A stretch of DNA of 64,000 bases from assembly GCA_002914845.1 (NCBI GenBank), contig JXTC01000647.1, forward strand, positions 3,903 to 67,902. The letters run 5' to 3'. Below are positions 26,246 to 39,290 of this stretch, piece after piece. The notes beneath the pieces were generated by a model. The model had not been told where the DNA came from, did not search any database, and was given only the letters and a program-made list of their open reading frames with translations. The DNA comes from Trema orientale (taxonomy: Eukaryota > Streptophyta > Magnoliopsida > Rosales > Cannabaceae). The position numbers and the translations under genes were made by a program. Position 1 is the stretch's first letter; each line of letters begins with the position of its first letter.

Positions 26246-27461
26246 TAAGCGTCATATTAAAGTATAATAGAGGGAGTGTTTTTGAGATTATTTTAAATTA
26301 AAATTAATAACTAAAATAACAAATATTAAAAAAAAATAGAATTTTATTTGAAATAAAAAGAAAATAAATTCTTTATTATAATATTTTTTTTTACTACAAT
26401 AGGAGCAATATAATTAAGAAATTTTTCATTACAAAACAAAAAAATATTATAGAAAAAACTATGCATGGGAAGTGTATCTGCCACTTAATTCAAGCTTGAG
26501 AAATAAAACAACAAAAATTACTACCACTATCTCTCTACAGAGATTCACATTAATAGTAATCACTACAATACTAGACATATAACCAGCCGAGTTCACCATA
26601 GCCATAGCCAAATTACAATCTCTTACTACCAAAAAGCCAAGTAAATCTCAAAAGGAAACACACCACAAAATTAAGATATTCATGAGGAGCAGCAAGGATG
26701 ATTCTTTCTTTGTCTTTATTAATTTAGTTATTAAGTTTAATCTAGATTTAAAGTTGAATTACTATGTAAACATGTGTGTTTAAAGCTAACATGGTATTTT
26801 GGTAAACCTAATAGTAAAAATTGGCAATTAGGGGAATTTGTCAAACAAGGTTTTGAACAAATAGGCAAGATATAAGGTGTAAATTATCCTAAATAAAAGT
26901 CCCCTCGAAAGAAAAAGAAAAGGGTAATAAACAAAATGTTTGAAACTTGAAAGGTAATCTAGAAAATCAAATTAGGGGAGGTGAGGCTGCTGACCAATCC
27001 TCTATAAATTATATAACGTGAAAACGAAATCGATTAGCTTTACAAAATCAATTTCATATCATATGCTCACACGCCTCACCAATTAGTACGTGGTCCCCTC
27101 TCTCTCTCTCTCTCTCTCCCCCTCTCATGAGGTTTCGTCTACAAGTCAAAACCAGCTCTCTGCCATGAAATTTAACTGACACTCGCCAAAAAAAAAAAAA
27201 AAAAAAAAAACGAAGAACAAGACAACAATTTCGACTTCAATATAATATATATATATGTATATATACTAATTTCGCCATTTTTGGCCACCCAAAGCCACCT
27301 AAATTATTCTCTCTCTGCCATAAATACAAATCGATTTCGCTCACATATTTGTGTGTTGTGTTTCCCATTCAGATTCGGTCCTCCCCGAGTGTGTGTGTGT
27401 GTGTGTTGGTGTGAGATCCAGAACCAGAGCCAGAGCCAGAGCTTGAGCTTGGAGAAGAAAA
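26246..27461. other. LACS upstream region and 5' UTR
   Basis: AT-rich DNA, then a promoter-like end with (CT)n at 27098-27118 and (GT)n at 27389-27406. Both microsatellites lie close upstream of the LACS ATG; CT-rich tracts near start sites are common in plant promoters. No other gene is visible. Confidence 0.55.
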
Positions 27462-30400
27462 ATGGCGCAGAAGAGGTATACCATTGAGGTTGAAAAGGCC
27501 AAGGAAGCTAAGGATGGGAGACCTTCCATGGGCCCTGTTTATCGAAGCGTCTTCGCTAAGGATGGATTTCCTCCTCCGATTCCTGGATTGGATTGTTGTT
27601 GGGATGTGTTTCGGTATTTATTTTTCTATTTTTTTTCCTTCTTTTAATTTAATTTCTTTCCGATTCTCATTCATTCTGATCTTTTTCCAGATTTTTTTTG
27701 GGTTTTTGTCCTTTCGAGAGTTCTGACTTTGCATATTGTGATTTTGAGTGATTCGGGTTCGAGTATTCTTGCTGTGATTCTTCTTATTCGGATCAGAATG
27801 TGAAAAGTATAGTTTTGAATTTTGAGTCTTTTGACCAGGCTTATTGTAGTATATGGTAGAATTTAAAGCTCTGACAGTGCTATTAATTTAGTTCGTTATG
27901 TGATTTGGTCAAAGATGGGAACTTTGTTAATGAAGCCTTGTTCTGAAATTCTGGTTTGCTCTGTTTAGTTTATGTAAATTGACCATACAGATTGTCTTTT
28001 GCTCAGTATAAAAAAGCTGTGATCCGATAAAATAAGTGGAAATTAGAGTAATTTGTGTGAAAACTTAATACCCTTTTTTCTGTCAAATTAATTAATTTTC
28101 TGTTTTTCGGTGTATAGGATTTCTGTGGAGAAGTATCCCAGAAACCCAATGCTTGGTCGTCGGGAAATTGTGAACGGGAAGGTATTTTGTACTTGCGTGT
28201 AATGGATGTTTATTCAAGCACTGATTTTTTCCTTTTAAGAACTCAATTCAGTACTAGTTTACCATTTTAAAAGTGGAACCGTTTCTTTGCAGGTTGGTAA
28301 ATATGTTTGGCAAACCTATAAAGAAGTTTATGACATTGTGGTAAAACTTGGAAATGCCGTGCGCAGTTGTGGTTTTGGGGAAGTATGTCTCTAAGGAATC
28401 TTGTTTGAAATTTTCACTGTATATAAAAAGAGAAAAACTCCTTTGTTTGGGCTGGTTAGTTATACTAAGTGCGTTTCTTGCCTGATTGCAGGGAGATAAA
28501 TGTGGTATTTATGGTGCCAATTGCCCTGAGTGGATTATGAGCATGCAGGTACTGTGTTCTTTCCCTGATCATTTGCTTTTGTTTCCTTCTTTCCTTCACT
28601 GGTGGTAATGTGCATGGTAGTATATAGTGACTACAGAGTCAAATGGAATAGGCATGATGAGAATCTTTATCTCCTATGTGGTTTTGCCGATAGTCAGTTT
28701 CTCACATAATATGATATCCTTACATTATGATTTATGCTGATTTTTTTTTCATCTACATATTAGCGTTTCCTTTTACTTATTACAGTTTATGTTTATTCAA
28801 AGTTTTTGAAATGTGGATTGTTTTGCTGGTTTGTGGGTTGCACAAACTTTGTATTACTGTAGGGAATTAGTAATATTATATTTTTCGTCATCCAGCAGTA
28901 GTTCTTTTGCAAAACGTACACATAAAAATTGAATTGTGTGCGAATTATCTATCCACATAACTGTGATTGTTTTTCTTGTTTTTAGATTGCGAGCTTTCAA
29001 CTTGAAAATTTTAATTAATACTGCAAAATTGATGCAGGCTTGCAATGCTCATGGACTCTATTGTGTTCCATTATATGACACCTTAGGTATGCAATTATGT
29101 TCTTTACCATTCAGCCAACCTATGTTATAAAGTTTCTTAACTGTTTTTTTCAAACTCTGATTGTTATGTGTTTGCCCCGACTTTTGAGCATGTTATAGGT
29201 GCTGGTGCGGTGGAATTCATCATAAACCATTCTGAGGTTTCAGTTGCTTTTGCAGAAGAAAAAAAGATTCCTGAGGTACAACTTTTAAATATGTATACTT
29301 GACTCCTGACTAAATTGTTAACAACACATTTCAAAATGATGCCACAAATTTGCGATAGATACCTAATTTATTTGGAGGGGGAAAAAAAAGAATCTACTTA
29401 TGTAGGAACTGGGTACACTGTTATTGTTCAAAAACGGTGGCAATTTGAAAGTTAAACCACAAAAAAATCTTTGATTGCCATTTCAAACCTTCTCATCCAT
29501 ATATTTTCCCCCCTTTTCAGCTGTTGAAAACATTTCCCAGCACGACAAAGTATCTGAGAAGTAAGTTATTTGCATTTTCTGGATTCTCTAATTCATCTGA
29601 CAGTAAATAGTGATTATATATATGTATGTCTTTTACTGTAGCACTTGTGAGCTTTGGCAAGGTTACCCCGGAACAAAGGGAAGCCGTTGAAAAGTTTGGA
29701 TTGAGGATCTATTCCTGGGAAGAGTTCTTGCAACTGGTGGGTATTTTATTTGATCTTCCAGTCTTTTCGTATAATCAATTCCTGTGATTAATAAAATAGT
29801 TTTTAAAAAAAGAAACGAAAAAGCTCTGGTATGCTCACTGTATTGGAAGGTACGAGGGGAAAAAAAAATCTAAAGGTCTATTTTGAAAAATGCATTAGCT
29901 TTTGTTGATTTTAAATATTGTACAAATTAGAATTATTGATTCAGGTTTTTGATCTGTTTCTAACAGGGTAACAATAAAGATTTTGACCTTCCAGTGAAAA
30001 AGAAAAGTGATATATGTACTATAATGTACACTAGTGGAACTACTGGAGACCCCAAGGGAGTAATGATATCCAATGAGAGTATCATTTCTCTTTTGACTGG
30101 AGTGAGGCGACTGCTTGAGAGTGTAAATGAAGAGGTAAGTCCATTTAATTCCAACCTTCATATTTCTTTTTCAGAATGTAAATGAATTAGCCAACACTAG
30201 TTTAGACAAAAGGCAATTTGTTGATTGATAATTTCTTCTTGTTTTGATGTACTGACTCTTTTTTGCAATTGCATCTTTCTCTTCATAGTTGACTCAGAAG
30301 GACGTGTATCTTTCATATCTTCCTCTCGCACATATCTTTGATCGGGTGATTGAGGAGTTATTTATTTTGCATGGTGCCTCAATAGGGTTCTGGCGTGGGG

Positions 30401-33367
30401 TAAGTGCTTATTCATAGCTTGTCTATGGCCAGATAAAAGTTAAACCCAGCAGTTGATCATTTGTAATGTTTGCAGGATGTAAAATTGTTACTCGAGGACA
30501 TTGGGGAGCTGAAACCAACTATTTTTTGTGCCGTTCCGCGTGTGCTGGATAGGGTCTACTCTGGTAATCTTCCTCCCAATTGATGTACTTGTGAATTTAG
30601 TTTTTTGTCTTTGTTATGTGTGTAAAAAGGACTAAAAGTGGCATCTTAGTGTGGGTTCTGGACAATTGCCTGGTGCATAATTTTTTGGGGCACTAAACAT
30701 TGATTTTTCACTTGCTGCAATTATATTGTGAAACCTATATGTGAGAGTTCTCCATCTTCTTCTATTACTCTTAAATTACTGTGTAATTTTCCAGGCTTGA
30801 CACAGAAGATTTCTTCTGGAGGCTTCTTAAAGAAGACACTCTTCAATGTTGCATATTCATTGTAAGTGCAGCCTCAAAATTTCTTTGAATATAGATGAGT
30901 AATACTATTTTGGTGAAGTACTTTCAGTGTACATTTCAACCTGTTCCCTCTTTCCATTCCTTCCCTTCTCAAGGGCTTCATTCTGAGTACAAGATTATTG
31001 GTTTTGTTCAAGGACAAAATTTTAGTGTTACTTCTTGATGACTGTTTTTCAGTACAAAATTTTCATGTCTATTTTTGTGTTGTGCACAAAGTACTTCACT
31101 TTGAACTTTGTGCAAAGTTTAGTGAGCCCCGACTTTGGAGTCAGGCTTTGTGAAGTTGAGATAGGGATAGGGACATAGGGTTTAATGCTATTACGAATTG
31201 TTTTATCTCATGAAAATTTTACCTCAATGCTACAGCAAGTATTATAACATGCGAAAGGGGCATAAACATGTAGAAGCAGCTCCAATATGCGACAAAGTTG
31301 TATTTAGTAAGGTGGTGGAGATACTGGCTTCTCTCAACTGTAATGTACTTAATTTAAAAAGTTTACAACCCATTGCTGAATCTCAGTATTTCTACTGATG
31401 CTTTCAGGTAAAACAAGGATTGGGAGGTAATGTACGGCTTATTCTTTCTGGAGCTGCACCTCTAGCTACTCATGTGGAAGCTTTCTTACGAGTCGTGACA
31501 TGTGCTCATGTTTTGCAAGGATATGGTATCATATCTTCTGAACTTATTGCCAAACCTTTCATTTATCGCCTCACCTATATTTTCTTCTTTGGCTTGTCTC
31601 AAACATTACGTTTTCGTATTCTTATTATTTGCTGGAATACTTAAAACTGTAAATATGATGCTAGTACTGGAACATGAATAACATATTCCGTGTCAATCAT
31701 TGTGCAGGTCTGACTGAAACTTGTGCGGGGACATTTGTCTCCCTGCCAAATGAACTGCCAATGCTTGGTACAGTGGGTCCACCGGTACCCAATGTTGATG
31801 TATGCCTGGAATCAGTTCCGGAAATGGGATATGATGCCCTTGCAGAAGTACCACGGGGAGAAGTATGTGTGAGGGGAAGCACCTTGTTTTCTGGGTACTA
31901 CAAACGTGAAGACCTCACCAGCGAGGTCATGGTTGATGGGTGGTTCCATACAGGTTTTCCCATCTTTTTGTCTTTTTCTAAAATTGAATATTGCTTCCTT
32001 ATCTTAAAAGGTTAACTTATTAATATGTCTCGTATACATCTTTGCATCAGGTGATGTTGGTGAGTGGCAAGCAGATGGAAGCTTGAAAATTATCGACCGC
32101 AAGAAAAATATTTTCAAGCTGTCTCAAGGAGAGTATGTGGCTGTTGAGAACTTGGAGAACATTTATGGTCTTGTTTCTGATATTGATTCAGTAAGTTTAT
32201 CTTCTGTCACCATTTGTCTTTCTAGAACACGTCTTGTATTGAATTTATCGCGTAGATTGGATTGGGGTTATTTGTATGAATTTGATTAGCTGCTCCAATC
32301 ATTTATAGAGATGTTTTGGTAGTAACATTGGGAGTTGAGCTTGCCTTCATTTGTGGGCAGAAATGTATGTTCTTACTTCTCATGCATAATTTAGGGAAAA
32401 GTAGTGACTTTCTTGAGCTTTTACTTGTTTCTCGTAAGGTTTCTTATTTGCCTCAACTGTATATACAATTTCGATTGGGTAATGATTTATTGGTTCATTA
32501 TGATTGCCCTTTCTGATGGATCGATTCACGGTTATAGTAGCATGGTAATATAGGTTATCTTTTACTGTCTGGATTTTTTTTTAATTTAAAAAGTGTGCAA
32601 AGAAATTCAAAAAAGCTTTTTATTCTATATTTATATCATCAGCTGGAAGTTGACATCAGTTTGACGCGTCTTCTTTTGTTCTATCTAATTTTAGATATGG
32701 ATTTACGGCAACAGCTTTGAGTCCTTCCTTGTTGCTGTTGTTAATCCTAACCAGCAAGCACTTGAACGTTGGGCTGAAGAGAATCAGATATCTGGTGACT
32801 TCAAGTCTCTTTGTGAAAATCCGAAGGCAAAGGAATATATTATTGGAGAGCTCAATAAGATTGCTAAAGAGAAAAAGGTCCTTTGCTTCTTTTTTCTTAA
32901 TATTTTTTTTTTCGCTGACGTTTTGTCATAGACTAAAGTTTCTTCGTTCATAGAACCGCTGGAAACATTTCCTGATGATGGCCGTTGTTCTTTGCAGTTG
33001 AAGGGTTTTGAGGTCATAAGAGCTGTTCACCTTGACCCAGAGCCATTTGACATGGAGCGTGACCTTATAACTCCAACTTACAAGAAGAAGAGACCCCAGT
33101 TACTCAAATACTATCAGGTAGATAAAATTTTCTTGCTGAATTCTTCGAATGAGCCTTTTTTTCAGTTGTTGCACATGGTTCTTCTAGATTATCAAATTGG
33201 TTTAAGTAATGTTGTATAATCAAATCACGAACCAAATATTAGAAATCCTATAATCCAATGGTGATCTTGGGCTCTTTTAGTCATTTTAATGGAAGTACTA
33301 AACGGAAATTCTTTTGCAGAATGTGATTGATAACATGTACAAGGAGGGAAATAAGCCCAGGGCCTGA
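27462..33367 (+). CDS. long-chain acyl-CoA synthetase, LACS4-like
   Basis: Activates free fatty acids to acyl-CoA with ATP (AMP-forming) for lipid, wax and export pathways; the closest plant group is LACS3/4/5, usually ER-associated. Nineteen exons by hand: 27462-27613, 28118-28181, 28293-28382, 28492-28548, 29038-29086, 29199-29275, 29521-29560, 29642-29736, 29967-30134, 30289-30399, 30476-30563, 30795-30861, 31236-31311, 31408-31525, 31708-31953, 32051-32190, 32695-32877, 32998-33117, 33320-33367. They give 662 residues, close to Arabidopsis LACS4. The AMP-binding signature [11 protein letters not shown] is at 229-239, QGYGLTE at 415-421, HTGD at 498-501 and [20 protein letters not shown] from 514. 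The N-terminus ([10 protein letters not shown]) and C-terminus ([12 protein letters not shown]) are family-typical. No peroxisomal targeting tripeptide (it ends RA) is present. Intron 1 follows codon phase 2. The 19-exon layout is normal for this family. The exact paralogue is uncertain. Confidence 0.95.
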
Positions 33368-34113
33368 AAGATACACAGTTAGAGCCGCAGTTTCGAAGGT
33401 TTCTTCTCGAGTTCCCATTTGGCCGCAACCTTTTTGAAGTGAAAATTTCTGTTTTATTTCTCACTCGCTGACGGTACATACTGCATAGGATTACATTTTC
33501 ATAACTAATTAAAGGCTTAATGTGTTTGGAACAGCGTTAATATTGAGGGACATTGGAGAAGTGACGTGGCCGTGTAAATGACCTTAATATTCTGAGTCAT
33601 TACTCATCATTATGTTTACGTCGTTTTTTTCCGTTTTTTTTTCTTTACTTGTTTTTCCTTCCAGTTATGTCCTTTGATTCATGCCAAGGACATCTCCACT
33701 TTCTTTATTGATTCTCGATGAACGTGGGTTCCGAAAGAGCTTTATCTATGGTCTATGGACGAGAACTAAACAACGGTAAAAAATAGAAAAAAACACGCGC
33801 TGTTTTTAGATCAGTTCTTGTTTTTTTCTTTTTTGGTTCAACACTCCATATGCGACTCCCTACCCATATAACAAATTCATGCCTTCTCTTGGTCTAAGTC
33901 TTGGTATCGTAAAAGAGAATGCTAAATACACTATATGGATGCGGGAATTTTACTATAATTTGTTATATTATTCGAATACGGGAATTTTACTATACTTTGT
34001 TATATTATTCGAATACGAAATTAAGAATTTACGTGTACAAAAAATAATGCATAAAAGAGGGCATATAGCATTTCCTCCTGAGATTTTTTTTTTTTTTTCC
34101 CTTAGAATTAGAG
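33368..34113. other. LACS 3' flank with a 37-bp tandem duplication
   Basis: Probable 3' UTR followed by spacer. At 33943 GGGAATTTTACTATAATTTG begins a unit repeated at 33980 (period 37 bp). No gene seen. Confidence 0.5.
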
Positions 34114-34701
34114 TAGGAATGGCAATGGGGCGTCTTTTAACTCTTAGAATTAGAGTAGGAATGATAATGGGGTACATCGGGGACGGTTCTTCAATTATCA
34201 TCTCCATTCTCGAAAGTAACCATTCTTTTGGATGTAGGGATGGTGCGTGTATTAACCAATGGATAATAGAGAAAACCGTGGTTATCCATTACCCATTAAT
34301 AATAATAAAATATTTAAAAAATTAAGATGAAAATACTAAATCTTTTTTATAATCAACAAAATATTAAACACAACAATATACTAATAATTTTTAAACTCTA
34401 AAATTTAAATATATAAGTATATATAACTCTCCAAATTCATTATTTTACCATAGATATAAGAATATAGATAATGTAAAATTAAATAGATATCAATATGTAT
34501 AATAATTTTTCTATGTAAATATATATATCGGGACGGGTACGGTGTGGATTATGCTAATACCGTACCTGCACCATACTCGCATATTAACGGTGCGATTATT
34601 TCCCGCTTTGGTCATTTTTCCCGCTTGAGCGGTTTTTCTCATCCCCGTTCAGATCGGAAAACTACGGAAAACCGTAACTGTGGGTTATATTGCCATCCTT
34701 A
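34114..34701. mobile_element. hAT-like non-autonomous element with near-perfect 8-bp target duplication
   Basis: The left end TAGGAATGGCAATGGGG pairs with the right end ATTGCCATCCTTA (inverted: TAAGGATGGCAAT). Flanking 8-mers AATTAGAG (34106-34113) and AATTAGAA (34702-34709) match 7 of 8, as expected of a hAT target duplication. The interior has GGGACGGGTACGG, ACCGTACCTGCACC and related G/C words near both ends and AT-rich filler, with no transposase ORF. The left end is duplicated together with its flanking 8-mer: AATTAGAGTAGGAATG recurs at 34148-34163, 42 bp inside. Confidence 0.65.
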
Positions 34702-34715
34702 AATTAGAACTAATT

Positions 34716-34808
34716 TTTTTATTATTAAAACTTGAACCCCTGACCCCTAAAACTCGCGCACACATTCTTTAAACTTTGGACCAAGTGAGCTAGCCCTCAG
34801 TTGATCCA
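34716..34808 (-). mobile_element. tRNA-derived SINE fragment, minus strand
   Basis: Read on the minus strand, GGGCTAGCTCACTTGGTCC fits a pol III A box (TAGCTCACTTGG) and GGGGTTCAAGTTTT, about 55 bases on, fits a B box. An A-rich end (TTTTAATAATAAAAAAATTA) follows. It abuts the right end of the hAT-like element. The spacing is longer than in a true tRNA and there is no cloverleaf, so it is not a tRNA gene. No clean target duplication was found. Confidence 0.5.
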
Positions 34809-35077
34809 ACTGAACATAAACTTAAAAAAAGAAACGACTTTGAGAATCATTTCCCTGAAGGCCCCATTTATGGTAGCATCGGCTCTAATGTGTGGTAGGT
34901 CAAAGTTTCTGGGTCTACTAGCATGACGCAAATGTGGAACACTGTCGTCCGTGTGATGTAATCGAAAGGCTTGAAAGCAGTGCAATCCATAGAAAATAAG
35001 GTGGACTGCACTACAGAGTAAAAGGACTTTGCAACTCTTTGTTTAATAAAGCAGTGTTGTGACAAATTATTTTATGA

Positions 35078-35256
35078 ATAATGATTGGGACACCAAAAAG
35101 TTGCATCAAAAAATTACACCAATGATGTGACATCTAGTAAAACTACTATTTTATCTATGAGTGGGACCACACCATTCAAAATTTAGTGATTGATATGAAC
35201 GCTAACTCATATGGTGTAAGTTTTTAGTGTAAATTATTGGTGTCTCTAGTGTTACT
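35078..35256. mobile_element. MITE with GGGACACCA-type inverted ends
   Basis: The left end TGATTGGGACACCAAAAAG is mirrored by the right end TTATTGGTGTCTCTAGTG. Internal words AAAAATTACACCAATGATG (left) and GGTGTAAGTTTTTAGTGTAA (right) extend the imperfect inverted similarity to about 40 bp. Length is about 180 bp with no ORF. The end motif resembles widespread plant MITEs that start near ATGCTAGAGACACC; that comparison is from memory. Confidence 0.55.
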
Positions 35257-35921
35257 CTTATTTTATAATTTGCTACCTAAAGAACAGTTTTTGGAAGCAA
35301 ATTATTGGGTAAGAGAATTTTGTGTCATATTATAAAATAATCGGCTATATTGAAAAAGATTTCGAAATTGCTTTACATGGAATCTGAATACTTTTAAGAC
35401 AGTTTGTTATTGATAACCTAAAAAATTTTAGCTTTGTAAATTTTACTTTGCAAAGTGGCAATAAATATATGCAAATCCCAATCCCAAAGCACGGTTTTGC
35501 AAAAATATCCAAGCCGGTCGCTCCCACGGTGTAGTAGTACAAAAGCCTTGGAAATGAGAATGAGATGATCATTCGATCAAGTTGCGAAGACTGATAATGA
35601 GGAGTGCGGGCTCTGTTCAGAAATATCTGCCAACTAATTCCTCCAAAATAAAATATATAAAAAAAAAAAGTTAAAATCAGAGCAATAGGTCACAAAAGAT
35701 AGAAATCGAAAATATCTGAGAAAGAAAACAAGAAATATTAATTAAAAGAACGAACTCATGCAATGGATCCGTTATAGCCGGAAATCTGAAGCGTCAAGGA
35801 TTTGTGGTTTTAGGATTCGTGGCTCATGGATTTGGTGAAAACCTTTCCCCGTTTCGTTCTTTTGTTTTTTTATTTTTTATTTTTCGTTTATTTTCTTTTG
35901 TTTTTTTTTTGTTTGTTTGTT

Positions 35922-35968
<47 letters not shown>

Positions 35969-36109
35969 GGTGTATAGATATATATTGTATACGTGTTCTG
36001 TGTACATGCATGTCCGGTATAGCCCTTTGAAGGTTCATAATTAGGAGCAATGCAAATATTTATATGCGCAAAGTGCCAAGTGACTCTATACAAAGGTTTA
36101 TAGATATCA
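35257..36109. other. gene-free spacer with (GA)n microsatellite
   Basis: No supported gene. It includes a (GA)n tract of 42 bp at 35926-35967. Confidence 0.6.
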
Positions 36110-36275
36110 GATGTGCCTTATACATTTGAACAACAGCTTTATCCATGACGGTAACAGCCGTCATATAACTAAAAACCAGCCGCCCATTAATTTTAGATAA
36201 TTAAACCAGCCGCTTTTTGGCATGACGGTAACAGCGCCCTATACAGTTTGTACAGCAGCTTTATCCTCCTCGTTA
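36110..36275. repeat. small interleaved direct-repeat cluster
   Basis: CATGACGGTAACAGC occurs twice (about 36145 and 36220), AACCAGCCGC twice, and GCCTTATACATTTGAACAACAGCTTTATCC is echoed near 36237 (CTATACAGTTTGTACAGCAGCT). A 5-base palindromic pairing ACGGTAACAGCCGT also exists. Function unknown. Confidence 0.55.
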
Positions 36276-37364
36276 TTTTTTTTTATTTTTATTTTTTTTT
36301 CCTGGTTTTGGTTTATCTGATCAGTAAAATAAATCTTGGTTTAAGATATCTGATTAAATATTTAGAGGAATGCTTAACAAGTTAAGACACTAATAAAGAG
36401 GAGTCCTGGCTAATGTTGAATTTTACCCAATACAACCAAAATAAATGATAATAAAAACCAATACAACCGCAATACCCGAATCTTACCCAATACAAAAATT
36501 AAACCCGTAAATCCCAAAAATCATACCCTATATCATCAACATCCCCAAAGAAAACTTTAAAACAATTTCTCTGTGTCAAAATTATAACCCGTACCATAAA
36601 CTAATATTAAAACCATATTTTAAATCCCCAAATTTATTTATCACAGAACTCAAAACACTAAACCATACTCATAAACTCACGACCACCAAAATTATTCACC
36701 ACTTCACCACCAATATCATAATCACATTATCTATAGAAATAAAATTATTAAAAAAAAAACAATTTTCCAACCACACTTTTGCTAATAATGGGAGGTTACC
36801 AAATCTGAATATATATATAGAGTTTTAAATGGAGATTTTTATTTGTGCTCCATGAATGGGTATATTTTTTCAACCTATTATAAAGTAATCTCGCCTAATT
36901 AATAATTCACAAAAAGAAAAATTATTACTTTTTTAAGGGAATAGAACGCAAAGCTACCACTAGACTTGATATTATATAATAAAAAAAGAAAAAAATGAAA
37001 TCAAAACACACTTGAGGAATGGGCAAAAAACTTCATCTTGTAATGTGATTTTGTTGGGGAAAAGGAAAAGCTAATATTTTATTTTATTTTTTTTATGAAA
37101 AGTTAATATTTTATTAATTGTTTGATTCTAGCTTCGGGATTTGTTAACTTTTGTATTCTAACCGAGCAGCAAATAAACTGATATAAAATTTTTGATTGAT
37201 TTTTTTGTGTGTAGGTTTTTTAATATAAAAAATAACCAAAAAGACTTATCATTTTTAATAGCTTAATAAATCTGAAACTTCCAAATAATTTCATATACTA
37301 AATAAAAAATTAAAGCTTTTGGTATAATAGACTAAAGATATAAGACTTAACAATGGAACGAGAA

Positions 37365-37399
<35 letters not shown>

Positions 37400-37639
37400 T
37401 GGAATTGAAAAAAAAAAAACTGTCTAACTTATCAAGTCACAAACAAATTATCCATTTTTTACGTTTTAAATAATTTTTTATATTTATATAAGTATTAATT
37501 ATACTAAAATTTTTAGTAAAATCACTGATATTATAATAGCCATCAGATCAAAATCTAATGGTTCAAAGAGTACCCATTTCATAAAGTAAAAGCAAAAATT
37601 TTCATTTAAACGTCTAATGGTCTAAAATCTACTGGATTG

Positions 37640-37950
37640 ACAACCTATACATATATATGTATATTTTTGGTGGGCTGCCTAACAATTTAAGTCATTGGTA
37701 ATTAAATAAGAGGGAGCGTACAAGAACAAACATACCAATTAGAGGATCTATTTGTTCTTTCTAGGAATTATGGGAGTACGAGTAAAAACAAAAATCTTCA
37801 AACGTCACCCGTACATATGTGTGTATATATATATATGTATATTTTGGTGGGCCGCCTAACAGTTTAATTCATTGGTAATTAAAGAAGAGGGAACTGGTAT
37901 AAGAACAACCATACCAATTAGAGGATCCATTTGTTTTTTCTAGGAATTAT
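37640..37950. repeat. tandem duplication, 177-bp period
   Basis: GGTGGGCTGCCTAACAATTT at 37669 returns as GGTGGGCCGCCTAACAGTTT at 37846. The following bases (TCATTGGTAATTAAA, ATACCAATTAGAGGATC, TTCTAGGAATTAT) also match in order. Two copies only, with scattered substitutions. An (AAT)n microsatellite lies just upstream at 37365-37394. Confidence 0.8.
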
Positions 37951-39143
37951 AGATATGCATGCATAAAAAGTAGTACACTTGCCTACATATGATATTTCAT
38001 ATATAATATATATCCCGTTCTTAACATTACGTGCATGCACATGCAGTACAAACTCCAATTTGCGCCATAAAATCTAAAATTAAATCCCAAAATAGAAAAT
38101 TCCGGCCGTTTTGATTTAATTTGTGTTGAAAACACCGATCGAATTTTCCTCTTAGAATAATATTACAACTTTAAAATTTAAAATTTGTTAGGATAAATAT
38201 TTTTTGAAACATTTTTTCGTATACATATAGAGATTGACATTGTTTATAACTCGAAACTGAAGAGTAGTGCTGTGTTAATTTCTTAAGAAAAACTCGGCAT
38301 ATGTGTGGCATAAAAAACATCTTTCCGTTTGTTAATATGTAATGACCAATAGTTTCATTCCAATCACTCGCATATAATTTGAGCACCAATATATGTATTA
38401 TGACATATATATTCATACACATACGAGAATATTATATGTAATTCAAGGACTTGAAACATCTAAGGGTACATATGCTATACACTATCTGGAGACTTATTTT
38501 TTCTCACACTTTCAATGATTTAGTGTGATGTAACACCATCAAGATACACAATTTGACCCCTTTCAAAAAAAAAAAAAAAAAAAACCCAATTAGACATATT
38601 ATATTTTTATTTTCAGATATACTCGTTAGATCACATCTTCATCTAAAATATAAGTTCGATCGATCGGTGCCTTTTTTTTCTTTAAAATATTAATGAAACT
38701 TTAAAAGTAATTTAACGTAATATAAAGACTACGTATATATTAATTCTTGTATATGTAGCGGTTTATAATCTTTTGGCCTAATATAGGGTTAATTAGAAAT
38801 AAATAACTAACTGAGTGAGCAACGTTGTTAAACATAACGAATAGTTTTATGACTGATATTTTCTTTAGAATAATGCTTAGACACTAAAACTTGCACAAGA
38901 AATTTACAATAAAAAAAAAAGATAATATTTTCAATCAAATGTTACTACGTTGAAAATAATGTGACTTCATTTGATTGGAGCAACCTTTTGGATGTCACAA
39001 AATGAAGTTAATTAAACATAAATTGAAATGAATTAACAAGCAATTAAAAGTTAATATTATTAAAAAAAAAAAAAAAAGGAAGAAAGAAAGAGCGCAAGAG
39101 ATTGAATTAGAGCGCATAGCTAGCACCGCAAAAAATGAGAGTC
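37951..39143. other. gene-free AT-rich stretch
   Basis: No gene seen. Possible MITE remnant at about 38875-38995 (AGACACTAAAACTTGCAC...). The right end runs into the PP2C promoter. Confidence 0.5.
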
Positions 39144-39290
39144 GCCACGTTGTGGTTGAAAGACCCACACGTCGAACTAGCCAATAGCCCACCTCTTCCC
39201 AAATCACATCTCCCGCCAAAAACCAATAACTTCTACCTCAATTCTCTGGCCACGTGTCCTCTTCCCCAATCCCATCCTTCCACGTCATTC
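39144..39290 (+). promoter_or_regulatory. ACGT-core (ABRE/G-box-like) cluster upstream of the PP2C gene
   Basis: Four ACGT cores lie within 150 bp: GCCACGTTG (39146-39150), ACACGTCG (39168-39172), a full G-box/ABRE GCCACGTGTCC (CACGTG at 39251-39256) and CCACGTCA (39281-39286). They sit about 255-395 bp before the PP2C ATG. Paired ABREs drive abscisic-acid induction of clade A PP2C genes in known plants, so ABA-responsive transcription is a fair inference, but it is not shown by sequence alone. Confidence 0.6.

Noticed and set aside
33879-34325. 148-residue open frame, plus strand
   Set aside because: It spans the 37-bp tandem duplication and the hAT-like left end, and looks like repeat-derived chance coding.
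37640-37950. Possible CRISPR-like repeat array
   Set aside because: Only two copies of a long unit without spacers; this is a eukaryotic tandem duplication.
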